Shown piece by piece: positions 7,990-15,656 of a stretch of DNA of 64,000 nucleotides. The stretch covers positions 1 to 64,000 of the forward strand of contig JOAA01000042.1 of the NCBI GenBank assembly GCA_000720375.1, given 5' to 3'. A model generated the notes under the pieces. That model was not told the origin of the DNA, did not search any database, and was given only the letters and a program-made list of their open reading frames with translations. The translations under genes were made by a program, and so were the position numbers. Source of the stretch: Rhodococcus rhodnii. GTDB lineage: Bacteria; Actinomycetota; Actinomycetes; Mycobacteriales; Pseudonocardiaceae. Each line of letters opens with the position of its first letter. Position 1 is the stretch's first letter.

Positions 7990-8982
7990 TCAGTCGACAC
8001 AGTCGTCGGCCGAGCCATCCGACGGGGGAGCCGCGGGTTTGCTCGCGAAGAAGTCAGCGGTGAACCGACGCACCTGGCCGGGATCGACGACCAGGGTGTT
8101 GTTCTTGCCGTCGAAGGAAAGCACCGGAATGGTCGCGATCGACATGCTCGACGTGCTCGTCAGCGCCCGTGCCAAGTCGAGCAGCTTGAGGCCGGGGTCG
8201 GTGCGCACGGTCTGCTTGAGCGTTTCGGACAACGCTGCCAGCTGCTGGGCGTCAGCGTGGCCCAGTTTGGTGACCAAGCCGCGGAGGAACGCCTGGTGCC
8301 GGGCGATCCGGTCGAGTTCGCCGTTGGCCAGCCCGTGCCGCTGGCGCAGGAAGGCCAACGCCTGGTCGCCGGACACGGTCTGCTTGCCTGCCTTGAAGTT
8401 CGCCTGGGAGTAGGTGTCTTTCACGGCCGTTTTCAGGCAGATCTGCACACCGCCGACAGCCGCGCTGACGGAGGCGAACCCGGCCATGTCGACGGTGGCG
8501 TAGTGGTCGGCGCGGATCCCGGTGAGCTTCTCGACCTCGGCCGCCGTGGCGTTCGCGCCGCGCTCGCCACCGCCGGCTGAGGGGTAGACGGAGTTCAACC
8601 GGACTCCGTCGCCGATACCGCTGTCGCGTGGCAGTGACACGGCCCGGATGGACCCGTCCGGGCTGAACTTGGCGACGACAATGGAGTCCGGGTTGCCGAC
8701 TACGTCGGTTCCGAGCAGCAGCAGCGTCTTCTCGGCTGCGGCCGGGGGCGGGGTGATTGTTTCTGAGGTCGCGGGTGGTGCTGCCTCGCGTGACGCGGTC
8801 AACGGGACCGCCACGGCGACGATGCCCGCGGCCACGGCGCCACCCGCCACGGCGACGATCCAGATCCGCCTGCGGCGTGGTTTGGCGCCTTGCCGCAGGT
8901 TGGCCAGAATGGTGCCGGAATCGACCGCTTGCTCGGCCTCCGCGGCGATCGCCTGGCGGATCAGCAGTTCATCGTTGGTCAT
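7990..8982 (-). CDS. LytR-CpsA-Psr (LCP) domain membrane protein coupled to a sigma factor
   Basis: The 330-residue protein has a cytoplasmic N-terminus of about 42 residues, one transmembrane helix (IWIVAVAGGAVAAGIVAVAVPL) and an extracytoplasmic LCP domain with SLPRDS and FLRQRHGL...DRIARHQ motifs. LCP enzymes transfer polymers from lipid carriers to peptidoglycan. The ATG overlaps the stop of the upstream sigma-factor gene (TGATG) and has a GGAGGT site inside that gene, so translation is coupled. This position is where an anti-sigma factor is often found, so the N-terminal tail might tether the sigma factor; that is inference. Confidence 0.8.
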   Translation of the reverse strand: MTNDELLIRQAIAAEAEQAVDSGTILANLRQGAKPRRRRIWIVAVAGGAVAAGIVAVAVPLTASREAAPPATSETITPPPAAAEKTLLLLGTDVVGNPDSIVVAKFSPDGSIRAVSLPRDSGIGDGVRLNSVYPSAGGGERGANATAAEVEKLTGIRADHYATVDMAGFASVSAAVGGVQICLKTAVKDTYSQANFKAGKQTVSGDQALAFLRQRHGLANGELDRIARHQAFLRGLVTKLGHADAQQLAALSETLKQTVRTDPGLKLLDLARALTSTSSMSIATIPVLSFDGKNNTLVVDPGQVRRFTADFFASKPAAPPSDGSADDCVD

Positions 8983-9479
8983 CACAGCACCTCCATGACC
9001 CGGTTGTCCGCGCGCAATGCTTTGAGCGCGCGGGATATGTGGCTGCGCACGGTCCCTTCCGTGCAGTTCAGGACAGTCGCGATCTCCGCGTCGGTGCAGT
9101 CCTCGTAGTAACGCATCACGAGCGCGGCGCGCTGTTTACGTGGCAGCACGGCGATCCTGGCGCGCATCGCGTCCCGTTCGGCGTGCTGCACCGCGGGATC
9201 GCCGACCGGAGGCGTCAACGCGTCGATCGTCCGCGATGGGGATGCGATGTCCCTGGCGGCCTTGCGGTGCCGCCAGGACAGGTATTCGTTCGTCACCATC
9301 CGCTTGACGTAGAGGTATGGCGCGTCCATCGCCGCGATCCGTGCCCACCGCCGCTGCGCCCGCAGCAGCACCTCCTGCACGATGTCCTGGGCCAGATACC
9401 GGTCACAGGTCATCGCGGTGGCGTAGCGCAACAGCCGATCGAGACGATCAGTGACGAACTGGTCGAAGCCGTCCGGCAC
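8982..9479 (-). CDS. ECF-type sigma factor, SigE-like family
   Basis: The 165-residue protein has sigma region 2 (FVTDRLDRLLRYATAM through the -10 recognition YLYVKRMVTNEYLSW) and region 4 with a helix-turn-helix (DAEIATVLNCTEGTVRSHISRALKAL). No region 1 or 3 is present, as in extracytoplasmic-function factors; the GFDQFV/LLRYATAM opening is that of the actinobacterial SigE group. GTG 9479 was chosen because AAGGGAG lies at good spacing; a longer upstream start has none. It is co-translated with the LCP gene, suggesting control of a cell-envelope response. Confidence 0.85.
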   Translation of the reverse strand: MPDGFDQFVTDRLDRLLRYATAMTCDRYLAQDIVQEVLLRAQRRWARIAAMDAPYLYVKRMVTNEYLSWRHRKAARDIASPSRTIDALTPPVGDPAVQHAERDAMRARIAVLPRKQRAALVMRYYEDCTDAEIATVLNCTEGTVRSHISRALKALRADNRVMEVL

Positions 9480-9652
9480 TGCCGCTCCCTTCTGCTCGAA
9501 GTGTCGAATGCGGCCGGGAAACCCCAACCGCCCCCGCAGCTGTTGAACGCTGTGACTCAGATCACCTGCTGGCGGACAAGTCGACTGTCATGCGCCGGCC
9601 TTCCGGCCGTGGCCTGGGATTATTCACCAGCCGGGAAGCGACCCTGCGTTCA

Positions 9653-9666
9653 TGCCCATTTGGGCA
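9653..9666. promoter_or_regulatory. 14-bp palindrome in the sigma/C1-peptidase divergent spacer
   Basis: TGCCCA-TT-TGGGCA is a perfect dyad about 85 bp upstream of the C1 peptidase start, in the 270-bp spacer between it and the divergent sigma-factor gene. A regulatory role is likely but unproven. The rest of the spacer shows only a GCCGGCC...GGCCG inverted repeat near 9592-9612. Confidence 0.35.
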
Positions 9667-9749
9667 CAATTCGGCCGAACGGAGTATCTGCCGGCCTTGA
9701 GCGTCCTCTTACAGCGATATCGCCGTCCAACAACACCTGTGAGGAAGAC

Positions 9750-10658
9750 ATGGACACGATCTCGCTGCCCGGCCGGACCGACGTGACCGGGATGGGCTGG
9801 CTGCCCGACCGGCCGGACGTCCGTGACCTGACGTACGACTCGCCTGAGGTCCGCAAACTGCTGGCGTCATCCGCATCCCCGGCGTTGCAGGCGCTGGCGA
9901 GTGATTCGGCGGCTGAGCCACCGGACAAAGTCGACCTGCGGGAATGGTTCTCGCCGGTCGAGGACCAGGAGACGATCGGCTCCTGCACCGCGAACGCGGC
10001 GTGCGGCATCGTCGAGTACTTCCAACGTCGCTCCTTCGGCAAGCACGTGGAGATGTCGAGGCTGTTCCTCTACAAGGTGACGCGCCAGTACCTCGGGCTG
10101 ACCGGGGACACTGGCGCGTATCTGCGCAGCACCATGGGTGCGTTGGCGTTGTTCGGCGTCCCGCCGGAGCGGTACTGGCCGTACGAGATCGCCAAGTTCG
10201 AGGCGGACCCGCCCGCGTTCAGCTTCGCGTTCGCCCAGAACTTCCAGGCGTTGACGTACTTCCGGCTGGACCCGTCCGGTGCATCGGGTGCGGAAGTGCT
10301 TGCCGCGGTTCGCAAACACCTCGCGGCCGGGGTGCCGTCCATGTTCGGGTTCACGGTGTACGGCAGCATCCGGCGGCCGGACAAGCCGGGTGAGATTCCT
10401 TATCCCGCGAAGGGGGAGAACGTCCAAGGCGGACACGCGATCGTCGCGGTCGGCTACGACGACAACCGGACGATCAAGAACCCGGTCGACGGCAAGTCAC
10501 AGAAGGGTGCCTTCCTGATTCGCAACTCATGGGGCGAATCGTGGGGCGACAAGGGGTACGGCTGGCTGCCCTACGAGTACGTGCTGAAGGGTCTCGCCGA
10601 GGACTGGTGGGCGATGACCGCGCAGGAGTGGATCGAGACCGGGTCGTTCGACGAGTGA
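9750..10658 (+). CDS. Papain-family (C1) cysteine peptidase, non-secreted
   Basis: The 302-residue protein has the C1A core: catalytic Cys in GSCTANAACG, His in GGHAIVAVGYDD and Asn in RNSWGESWG. There is no signal peptide and no obvious pro-domain, only about 60 residues (with RPDVRDLTY) before the core. This form is frequent in bacteria and is sometimes linked to secretion or peptide-processing systems, but no such partner is adjacent. ATG 9750 follows GAGGAAG directly. Its last 88 bp overlap, on the opposite strand, a possible small gene behind the SARP regulator. Confidence 0.85.
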   Translation: MDTISLPGRTDVTGMGWLPDRPDVRDLTYDSPEVRKLLASSASPALQALASDSAAEPPDKVDLREWFSPVEDQETIGSCTANAACGIVEYFQRRSFGKHVEMSRLFLYKVTRQYLGLTGDTGAYLRSTMGALALFGVPPERYWPYEIAKFEADPPAFSFAFAQNFQALTYFRLDPSGASGAEVLAAVRKHLAAGVPSMFGFTVYGSIRRPDKPGEIPYPAKGENVQGGHAIVAVGYDDNRTIKNPVDGKSQKGAFLIRNSWGESWGDKGYGWLPYEYVLKGLAEDWWAMTAQEWIETGSFDE

Positions 10659-10714
10659 TTCCAGTCCCGGTCGTCGAAGCTCATGTCGCGGTCGCGGGGA
10701 TAGTCCCGGTTCAC
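10571..10714 (-). CDS. Possible 47-residue peptide gene downstream of the SARP regulator
   Basis: A short frame begins GTG (10714) thirteen bases after the SARP stop, and that gap holds AAAAGGAG at ideal spacing. The start of the peptide is VNRDYPRDRDMSFDDRDW, rich in Asp and Arg; it then runs over the antisense end of the C1 peptidase gene to a TAG at 10571. The strong ribosome site and tight coupling are the only evidence. No family is recognised. The antisense overlap could mean that only the first 20 or so codons are under selection, or that the frame is not expressed. Confidence 0.4.
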   Translation of the reverse strand: MNRDYPRDRDMSFDDRDWNHSSNDPVSIHSCAVIAHQSSARPFSTYS

Positions 10715-10727
10715 AGCGTTCTCCTTT

Positions 10728-11489
10728 TCACTGTCCATTGAGGATCATTTCGTGCACCTGCCGCAGTTGACGGCCCGGCTCGATGCCGAGCTGGTCGACC
10801 AGGGCATGGCGGGACCGTTGGTAGACCTCCAGTGCCTCGGCCCGCCTGCCCGTCGCGGCCAACGCGCGCATGCACTGCGCGGCGAACCGTTCCCGTAGCG
10901 GGTACTGCCGCACCAGCATGTCCAGCTCGCCGAGGAGTTCACCGGCCTTGCCGCAGGCCAGTTCGGCGTCGATGCATTCCTCGACCACCGCGATCCGTTC
11001 GGTTTCCAGCCGTGCTGCCTCCAGTTCGAGGTGCGGCTGGTCGATCGCGCACATGTCCGCGCTGCGCCACTGCCGCAGGGCGGACCGGAAGTGCCATGCG
11101 GCGGCTTCGTAGTCGCCGCGGCGGACGGCTTGCCGGCCTGCGTCCGCTTCGGCCTGGAAAGTGAGCAGGTCGAGGCCGGTGACGTCGACGGTGATCCGGT
11201 AGCCGCCGCCGATCTGCTCGATCGGGATGCCGCGGCCGCGCAGCCGGTGGATGTACGTGTGCAGGTTCGACACGTACGACTTGGGCGGGGTGTCGCCCCA
11301 CAGCACTTCGACGAGCCTGCTCATCGGCACCCAGCGGTTGGCGTGGAACAACAGCTCGGTCAGCAGCGCGGGCAGCCGGTTGCCCCGCAGCGCGACCTGT
11401 GAACCGTCGGCTGCCGACACGGTGAGCGGTCCCAGCACGCTGAATTTCAGGTCGTCGCCGGTGGTGCGGTCGATCGTGGCGGTAGTCAT
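10728..11489 (-). CDS. SARP-type transcriptional activator (winged HTH plus BTAD)
   Basis: The 253-residue protein has an OmpR-like DNA-binding domain (about 10-95, with LKFSVLGPLTV and YVSNLHTYIHRLR) followed by the bacterial transcriptional activation domain (about 100-250, ending EALEVYQRSRHALVDQLGIEPGRQLRQVH). This is the short form of the Streptomyces antibiotic regulatory proteins, without NB-ARC or TPR parts. SARPs bind direct repeats at -35 regions and switch on secondary metabolism or local genes. ATG 11489 has GGAGGGAG upstream. It diverges from the methylase gene across a 131-bp spacer with direct and inverted repeats. Confidence 0.85.
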   Translation of the reverse strand: MTTATIDRTTGDDLKFSVLGPLTVSAADGSQVALRGNRLPALLTELLFHANRWVPMSRLVEVLWGDTPPKSYVSNLHTYIHRLRGRGIPIEQIGGGYRITVDVTGLDLLTFQAEADAGRQAVRRGDYEAAAWHFRSALRQWRSADMCAIDQPHLELEAARLETERIAVVEECIDAELACGKAGELLGELDMLVRQYPLRERFAAQCMRALAATGRRAEALEVYQRSRHALVDQLGIEPGRQLRQVHEMILNGQ

Positions 11490-11537
11490 GACGCCAGCTC
11501 CCTCCGTTTCGGTGTTGCGGCGAAATCGGACCACATT

Positions 11538-11603
11538 CGTGTGAACTCTGTCAACACGAGTTCTGTGGATGCGATATGTTTCCCTCCGCAAGACGTGTGA
11601 ACT
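11538..11603. promoter_or_regulatory. Repeats in the SARP/methylase divergent promoter
   Basis: Two identical direct repeats, CGTGTGAACT at 11538-11547 and 11594-11603, lie 56 bp apart. The first overlaps an inverted repeat GAACTC-N9-GAGTTC (11543-11563). SARPs recognise direct repeats, so this may be an autoregulatory or cross-regulatory region. Function is inferred only from position and symmetry. Confidence 0.45.
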
Positions 11604-11620
11604 TGGAAGGGAGCGGGCCG

Positions 11621-13489
11621 GTGTCGAACGAGGCTGCCGTCACGGCCGCGGATATCGCCAGGCTGGCCGGGGTCGGCCGGGCCGCGGTAAGCAACTGGCG
11701 GCGCCGGTACGAGGACTTTCCCGCTCCGGTGGGCGGCACCCCGAACAGTCCGCTGTTCACCCTCTCCGAGGTCGAACGCTGGCTACGTGACCAGGGCAAA
11801 CTTCAGGCGGTCTCGCCATGGGAGCGGCTGTGGCAGCTGCTGGAGGCCCATCGCGGCGACCAGGAACCCGCCGACGTGCTCGCCGCGATCGGGGCGTTCC
11901 TGTTGCGGCGCTCCGACGGCAACCCCGTCGCTCCCGCGCTGCTGAACGAGGTGGCGACGCTGGCCAACCAGCACGGCGCCGTGGCGACAGCCGAGGCGTT
12001 GTGGGAGCGGTTTGTGCAGGCCAACGCCCGGTGGATGGCGGTGACGTCGCCGGACATGGCCCGGCTGATCGCCGAGTTGGTCGGGCTGTCCAGCGGGATG
12101 GTCCTCGACCCGGCCTGTGGCGCGGGAACTCTGCTGGCCGCGGTCGCGGGCCGGACCGGCGGACCGGTGCAGTGCCTCGGCCAGGAGATCGACCCGGGAC
12201 TGGCGTCGCTGGCCGAGGTCCGGCTGGCTTTGCGGGGCGTGCAGGTCGAGGTCAAGGCGGCGGATTCACTGCTGCACGACGCGTATCACGGTCGGCTCGT
12301 GGACGCGGTCGTGTGCGACCCGCCGGTCGGCGAACGGCAGTGGGGGCACGAGGACCTCCTGCACGACGAGCGCTGGGAGTACGGCATCCCGCCACGGATG
12401 GAGTCCGAGCTGGCATGGGTGCAGCACGCGTTGGCGCACGTCAAACCAGGCGGACTCATCGCCATGCTGATGCCGCCGTCCGTGGCGGCCCGGCGCTCAG
12501 GCCGTCGGATCCGTGCGGAGTTGCTGCGGCGCGGCGCGTTGCGGGCGGTGCTGGCGCTGCCTGGGCCCGTCCACCTATGGATGCTGCGTCGGCCAGGACA
12601 GCCCGCCGACCCACAGGTTCTTGTCCTCGAAGCGACCACGACGGAGTGGGACGAAGCCGCGGCGCGTGCGATCGCCGCGTGGCGCGCGTTCGACGCGCCG
12701 GATGGAGCGGCCGAGGACGAACCCGGTGTGTCACGCATGATCCCCGTGCTTGACCTGCTGGGCGAGGACGTGGACCTGACCCCGGCCCGTAACCTGCCGA
12801 TCTCGTCCGCGCCCGACACGGCCGAGAAACTGCTCGCCGGACACCGCGAACTCACCACCCGGCTCACCGCGTTGGCGCCCCTGCTGCCGACACTGGACTG
12901 GACCGGACGCGGCCAGCAGCACCGGGTGATGACCACAGTCGCCGAGTTGATGAAGACCGGCGCGTTGTCACTGTTCAACTCGGACGCTCCCGCGTCACCC
13001 ACCGGCGACGCGGTCCCGTTGCTGGATCTGTCCGATGTGCTCGCTGACCGGCCCGCGTCCCGACGGATCTCGCGTGACCTCGCGGCATCCGCCGTGCGCG
13101 TGCAGCCCGGCGACGTCGTCATGCCGACTGCCGGCCATAAGCTGGTCGCGCGCGTCGTGAGGGACACGGGCACGGTGCTCGGACGTGGTCTCTGCCTGCT
13201 GCGGCCCAATCCCGACGTGCTCGACCCGTGGTTCCTCGCCGGGTTCCTCAGCGGTTCGGCGAACTCCCGGCAGGCCAGCGCCCACCTCTCCGCGGCCGCC
13301 CGGCTGGACGTGCGACGATGTGAGGTCCCGAGAATGCCACTGGCCGACCAGCGCGGGTATGCGGCAGTCTTCTCCGCACTGGGGAGTTTCGGCACCGCGG
13401 TCGGCCGGGCCGCCGGCCTTGCCGAGCGGGTCATCCAGGCCACTGTGGACGGGCTGGTCGACGGGTTGGTGGCACCGGAGAGGAATTAG
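11621..13489 (+). CDS. N6-adenine DNA methylase with N-terminal HTH and C-terminal TRD-like region
   Basis: The 622-residue protein starts with a helix-turn-helix (AADIARLAGVGRAAVSNWRRR, about 8-60), then a HsdM-like methylase with AdoMet motif I LDPACGAGTLL and catalytic motif CDPPVG, and ends with a region resembling a specificity (HsdS) domain (PGDVVMPTAGHKLVARVV, DPWFLAGFLSG). The catalytic tetrad is DPPV rather than the common NPPF/Y, so activity needs testing. No restriction subunit is adjacent, so it looks like an orphan methylase or regulator. GTG 11621 follows GGGAG. A Ser/Thr kinase gene follows after five 16-bp repeats. Confidence 0.75.
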   Translation: MSNEAAVTAADIARLAGVGRAAVSNWRRRYEDFPAPVGGTPNSPLFTLSEVERWLRDQGKLQAVSPWERLWQLLEAHRGDQEPADVLAAIGAFLLRRSDGNPVAPALLNEVATLANQHGAVATAEALWERFVQANARWMAVTSPDMARLIAELVGLSSGMVLDPACGAGTLLAAVAGRTGGPVQCLGQEIDPGLASLAEVRLALRGVQVEVKAADSLLHDAYHGRLVDAVVCDPPVGERQWGHEDLLHDERWEYGIPPRMESELAWVQHALAHVKPGGLIAMLMPPSVAARRSGRRIRAELLRRGALRAVLALPGPVHLWMLRRPGQPADPQVLVLEATTTEWDEAAARAIAAWRAFDAPDGAAEDEPGVSRMIPVLDLLGEDVDLTPARNLPISSAPDTAEKLLAGHRELTTRLTALAPLLPTLDWTGRGQQHRVMTTVAELMKTGALSLFNSDAPASPTGDAVPLLDLSDVLADRPASRRISRDLAASAVRVQPGDVVMPTAGHKLVARVVRDTGTVLGRGLCLLRPNPDVLDPWFLAGFLSGSANSRQASAHLSAAARLDVRRCEVPRMPLADQRGYAAVFSALGSFGTAVGRAAGLAERVIQATVDGLVDGLVAPERN

Positions 13490-13557
13490 GCCAGAGAGGG
13501 ATCGGCCCGGAGAGGGATCGGTCCGGAGAGGGATCGGCCCGGAGAGGGATCGGTACA
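13478..13557 (+). repeat. Five 16-bp tandem repeats between methylase and kinase genes
   Basis: The unit GAGAGGGATCGGYCCG is repeated with exact 16-bp period at 13494, 13510, 13526 and 13542; a degenerate first copy at 13478 contains the methylase stop codon. The last copy abuts the GTG start of the kinase (13558). Each unit carries GAGAGG, so each could act as a ribosome-binding site. The period is not a multiple of three. Copy-number change would alter the kinase leader and spacing. Confidence 0.9.
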
Positions 13558-15033
13558 GTGCAGCGGGTTGTCGGTAATCGGTACGAGCTCGTCCGGCCGC
13601 TTGGCCGCGGCGGGATGGGTGAGGTGTGGCTCGGCCGTGACTACCGGCTGGATCGCCACGTCGCGGTGAAGCTGCTGCGCCCCAACACTTTGCCGGCCGG
13701 CGCCGACGTCGAGGCGTTGATCCACAGGTTCGACCGGGAAGCCCGGCTGACCGCGAAACTCGAGAACCCCGGCGTGCCCGCGGTCTACGACACCGGCCAG
13801 GACGAAGACGACCTCTACCTGGTCATGCAGCTGATCGATGGTGCGGACCTGGCGGAGTTCCAAGCGGAGAACGAGCCGGTGCCGGTGGCATGGGTGGCGG
13901 CGATCGGCGCGCAGATCGCCTCGGTGCTGGCCGCGGCGCACGCGGCCGGGCTCGTGCACCGGGACCTCAAGCCCCGCAACGTGATGATCACCGACACCGG
14001 CGAGATCAAGATCCTCGACTTCGGCATCGCTGTGCTGCGTGACGTCGACATGACCCGGATCACCCGCACCGCGGAGACGGTCGGGACACCGGCGTACATG
14101 GCACCGGAACAAGCCATGCACGGGCAGACCAGCCCCAGCAGCGACCTCTACTCGCTCGGCTGTGTCCTCTATGAACTGGTGACCGGACGGTACGTCTTCG
14201 ACGCCCACACGGCGTTGGCGATGATGCACCGGCACTACAACGACACTCCTGAGCCGGTGTTGTCGCTGCGTCCGGACGCTGATCCGCGACTGGCCGACCT
14301 GATCACACGGCTGCTCGCCAAACAGCCCGACCACCGGCCCGCCTCGGCCAACGAGGTCTACGACGTCCTGTTACCCCTGATCCCGCCGCCCAGCGGCGGG
14401 TTGATCCCGATGGATCCGACCCGGCCGTTCCGTGACCAGCTTGCCGCGCCACGGCCGCCGTCGGGCTCCGGTTCCACTGTGCCCGTGGACACGCCGACGG
14501 TTCCGGTCCTCCGACCGGTCGCTCCCGCGGGCACCATGGTCACTCCTGCTACAGCAGCGCCCCAGGTGCTGCTGCGTGACTCCGCGCCACGGCGGATCGG
14601 CGAATCGTTCTTGCTGGCATTCGGTGTGCTGGGAGTCATGACCTACGTCGACGACCTGGTGACCGGGGTACCGGTGCCGGACGTCGCGTTCACGTTCTTC
14701 GTGGTGTCGCTGCCGCTGTTCATCGGCCTGTGGATGCGCAAGCGTCGACTTGAGTTGCGTTTCCTGTGGTCACCCGGGCCGTTCGGCAAGCGAGTCCGCG
14801 GTCCCCGGCGCACCGGCCTGGGGGAGAAGATCCTCGAACGCGTCCTGCTCGTGATCGGCGGGCTCTGCACGGCCGTCTACATCGGACAGATGATCGCCGG
14901 TACGGTCAAAGGCAATCCGTTCCTGCACATCGACTCGCCGGTTCGCGGCGCGGCGATCTGCTTGGCGTTCTTGCTTCCCGGGTTGCTGATGCGGCAACGC
15001 CGGCTGGGCAAGCCCTATCCCTGGGTCTGGTAG
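13558..15033 (+). CDS. Membrane Ser/Thr protein kinase (PknB-like catalytic domain)
   Basis: The 491-residue protein has a Hanks-type kinase domain (about 8-275): glycine loop GRGGMGEVW, ATP lysine in VAVKLL (K38), catalytic HRDLKPRN (D136), DFG (154-156) and activation segment ending APEQA. A Pro-rich linker follows (about 280-345), then a C-terminal membrane part with about four hydrophobic segments from 350 to 480. There are no PASTA repeats. It signals by phosphorylating Ser/Thr of unknown targets. The start abuts a 16-bp repeat array. Its last 19 bp overlap the convergent methyltransferase gene. Confidence 0.85.
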   Translation: MQRVVGNRYELVRPLGRGGMGEVWLGRDYRLDRHVAVKLLRPNTLPAGADVEALIHRFDREARLTAKLENPGVPAVYDTGQDEDDLYLVMQLIDGADLAEFQAENEPVPVAWVAAIGAQIASVLAAAHAAGLVHRDLKPRNVMITDTGEIKILDFGIAVLRDVDMTRITRTAETVGTPAYMAPEQAMHGQTSPSSDLYSLGCVLYELVTGRYVFDAHTALAMMHRHYNDTPEPVLSLRPDADPRLADLITRLLAKQPDHRPASANEVYDVLLPLIPPPSGGLIPMDPTRPFRDQLAAPRPPSGSGSTVPVDTPTVPVLRPVAPAGTMVTPATAAPQVLLRDSAPRRIGESFLLAFGVLGVMTYVDDLVTGVPVPDVAFTFFVVSLPLFIGLWMRKRRLELRFLWSPGPFGKRVRGPRRTGLGEKILERVLLVIGGLCTAVYIGQMIAGTVKGNPFLHIDSPVRGAAICLAFLLPGLLMRQRRLGKPYPWVW

Positions 15034-15653
15034 TAGGAGTGGACCGCGGGCTGGCCCGTGTAGTTGGGGCCCGCGTTCTTGTCCGCTCCTAGGTACTTCC
15101 ACGGGAACGGCGTGGTTTCCGGGCCTTGCTTGCGGATTCGTTTGGTTCTCGCGTTGTGGCTGAAGCCCGCTGCTTTCAGCGCTTGCGTCAGGTTCACCGG
15201 GTTTCCGTTGTGGTCACGGATGGCCGCCGCTTCGAAGTTGGCCACCAGCAGGCCTTCCGGTGTCAGCCACTGGGCGATCCGGGTGATGGTGCCGAGCTTG
15301 TCACCAAGGTAGTGCAACCCGTGTACGCAGGTGATGAGATCGTACTTGTGCTGCGGCGTCCACGTTTCCAGCGGAGTTTCGATCAGCGTGAGGTTGGCCG
15401 CCGGTCTGGTGATGAACTGCCCGGCCAGATCGACGCCGGTGATCCGGCTTTCCGGCAGCATGATCGCTGCCTCGTTGAGCGCTTTCCCGCTTCCGCAGCA
15501 GAGGTCCAGCCACGCCTTGGGGTTCAACCCGATGATGTCCAGCGCCAGCGCTGTCTCGTAGCTGTCCCCGCCTCTCAACGGCCTTGTTCTGTTCATCGCT
15601 CTGTTGGCGACGACGTCCGAGCGGAGGAGCTCTTCTTGGTCTGCCAGGCGCAT
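15015..15653 (-). CDS. Class I SAM-dependent methyltransferase
   Basis: The 212-residue protein carries the class I AdoMet fold: motif I WLDLCCGSGKALNEAA, then ITGVDLAG and the post-motif YDLITCVHGLHYLGD. The acceptor is unknown; the small size suggests a metabolite or small-molecule target. The start codon lies three bases after the stop of the upstream MocR regulator gene, so the two form an operon. The 3' end overlaps the kinase gene on the opposite strand by 19 bp. Confidence 0.75.
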   Translation of the reverse strand: MRLADQEELLRSDVVANRAMNRTRPLRGGDSYETALALDIIGLNPKAWLDLCCGSGKALNEAAIMLPESRITGVDLAGQFITRPAANLTLIETPLETWTPQHKYDLITCVHGLHYLGDKLGTITRIAQWLTPEGLLVANFEAAAIRDHNGNPVNLTQALKAAGFSHNARTKRIRKQGPETTPFPWKYLGADKNAGPNYTGQPAVHSYYQTQG

Positions 15654-15656
15654 GCG

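Noticed and set aside
8757..9749. A 331-codon N-terminal extension of the C1 peptidase
   Set aside because: It would run opposite the LCP and sigma genes; ATG 9750 with GAGGAAG begins the conserved protein.
11621..13489. Type I restriction-modification system
   Set aside because: No HsdR or separate HsdS gene is present; the following gene is a kinase.
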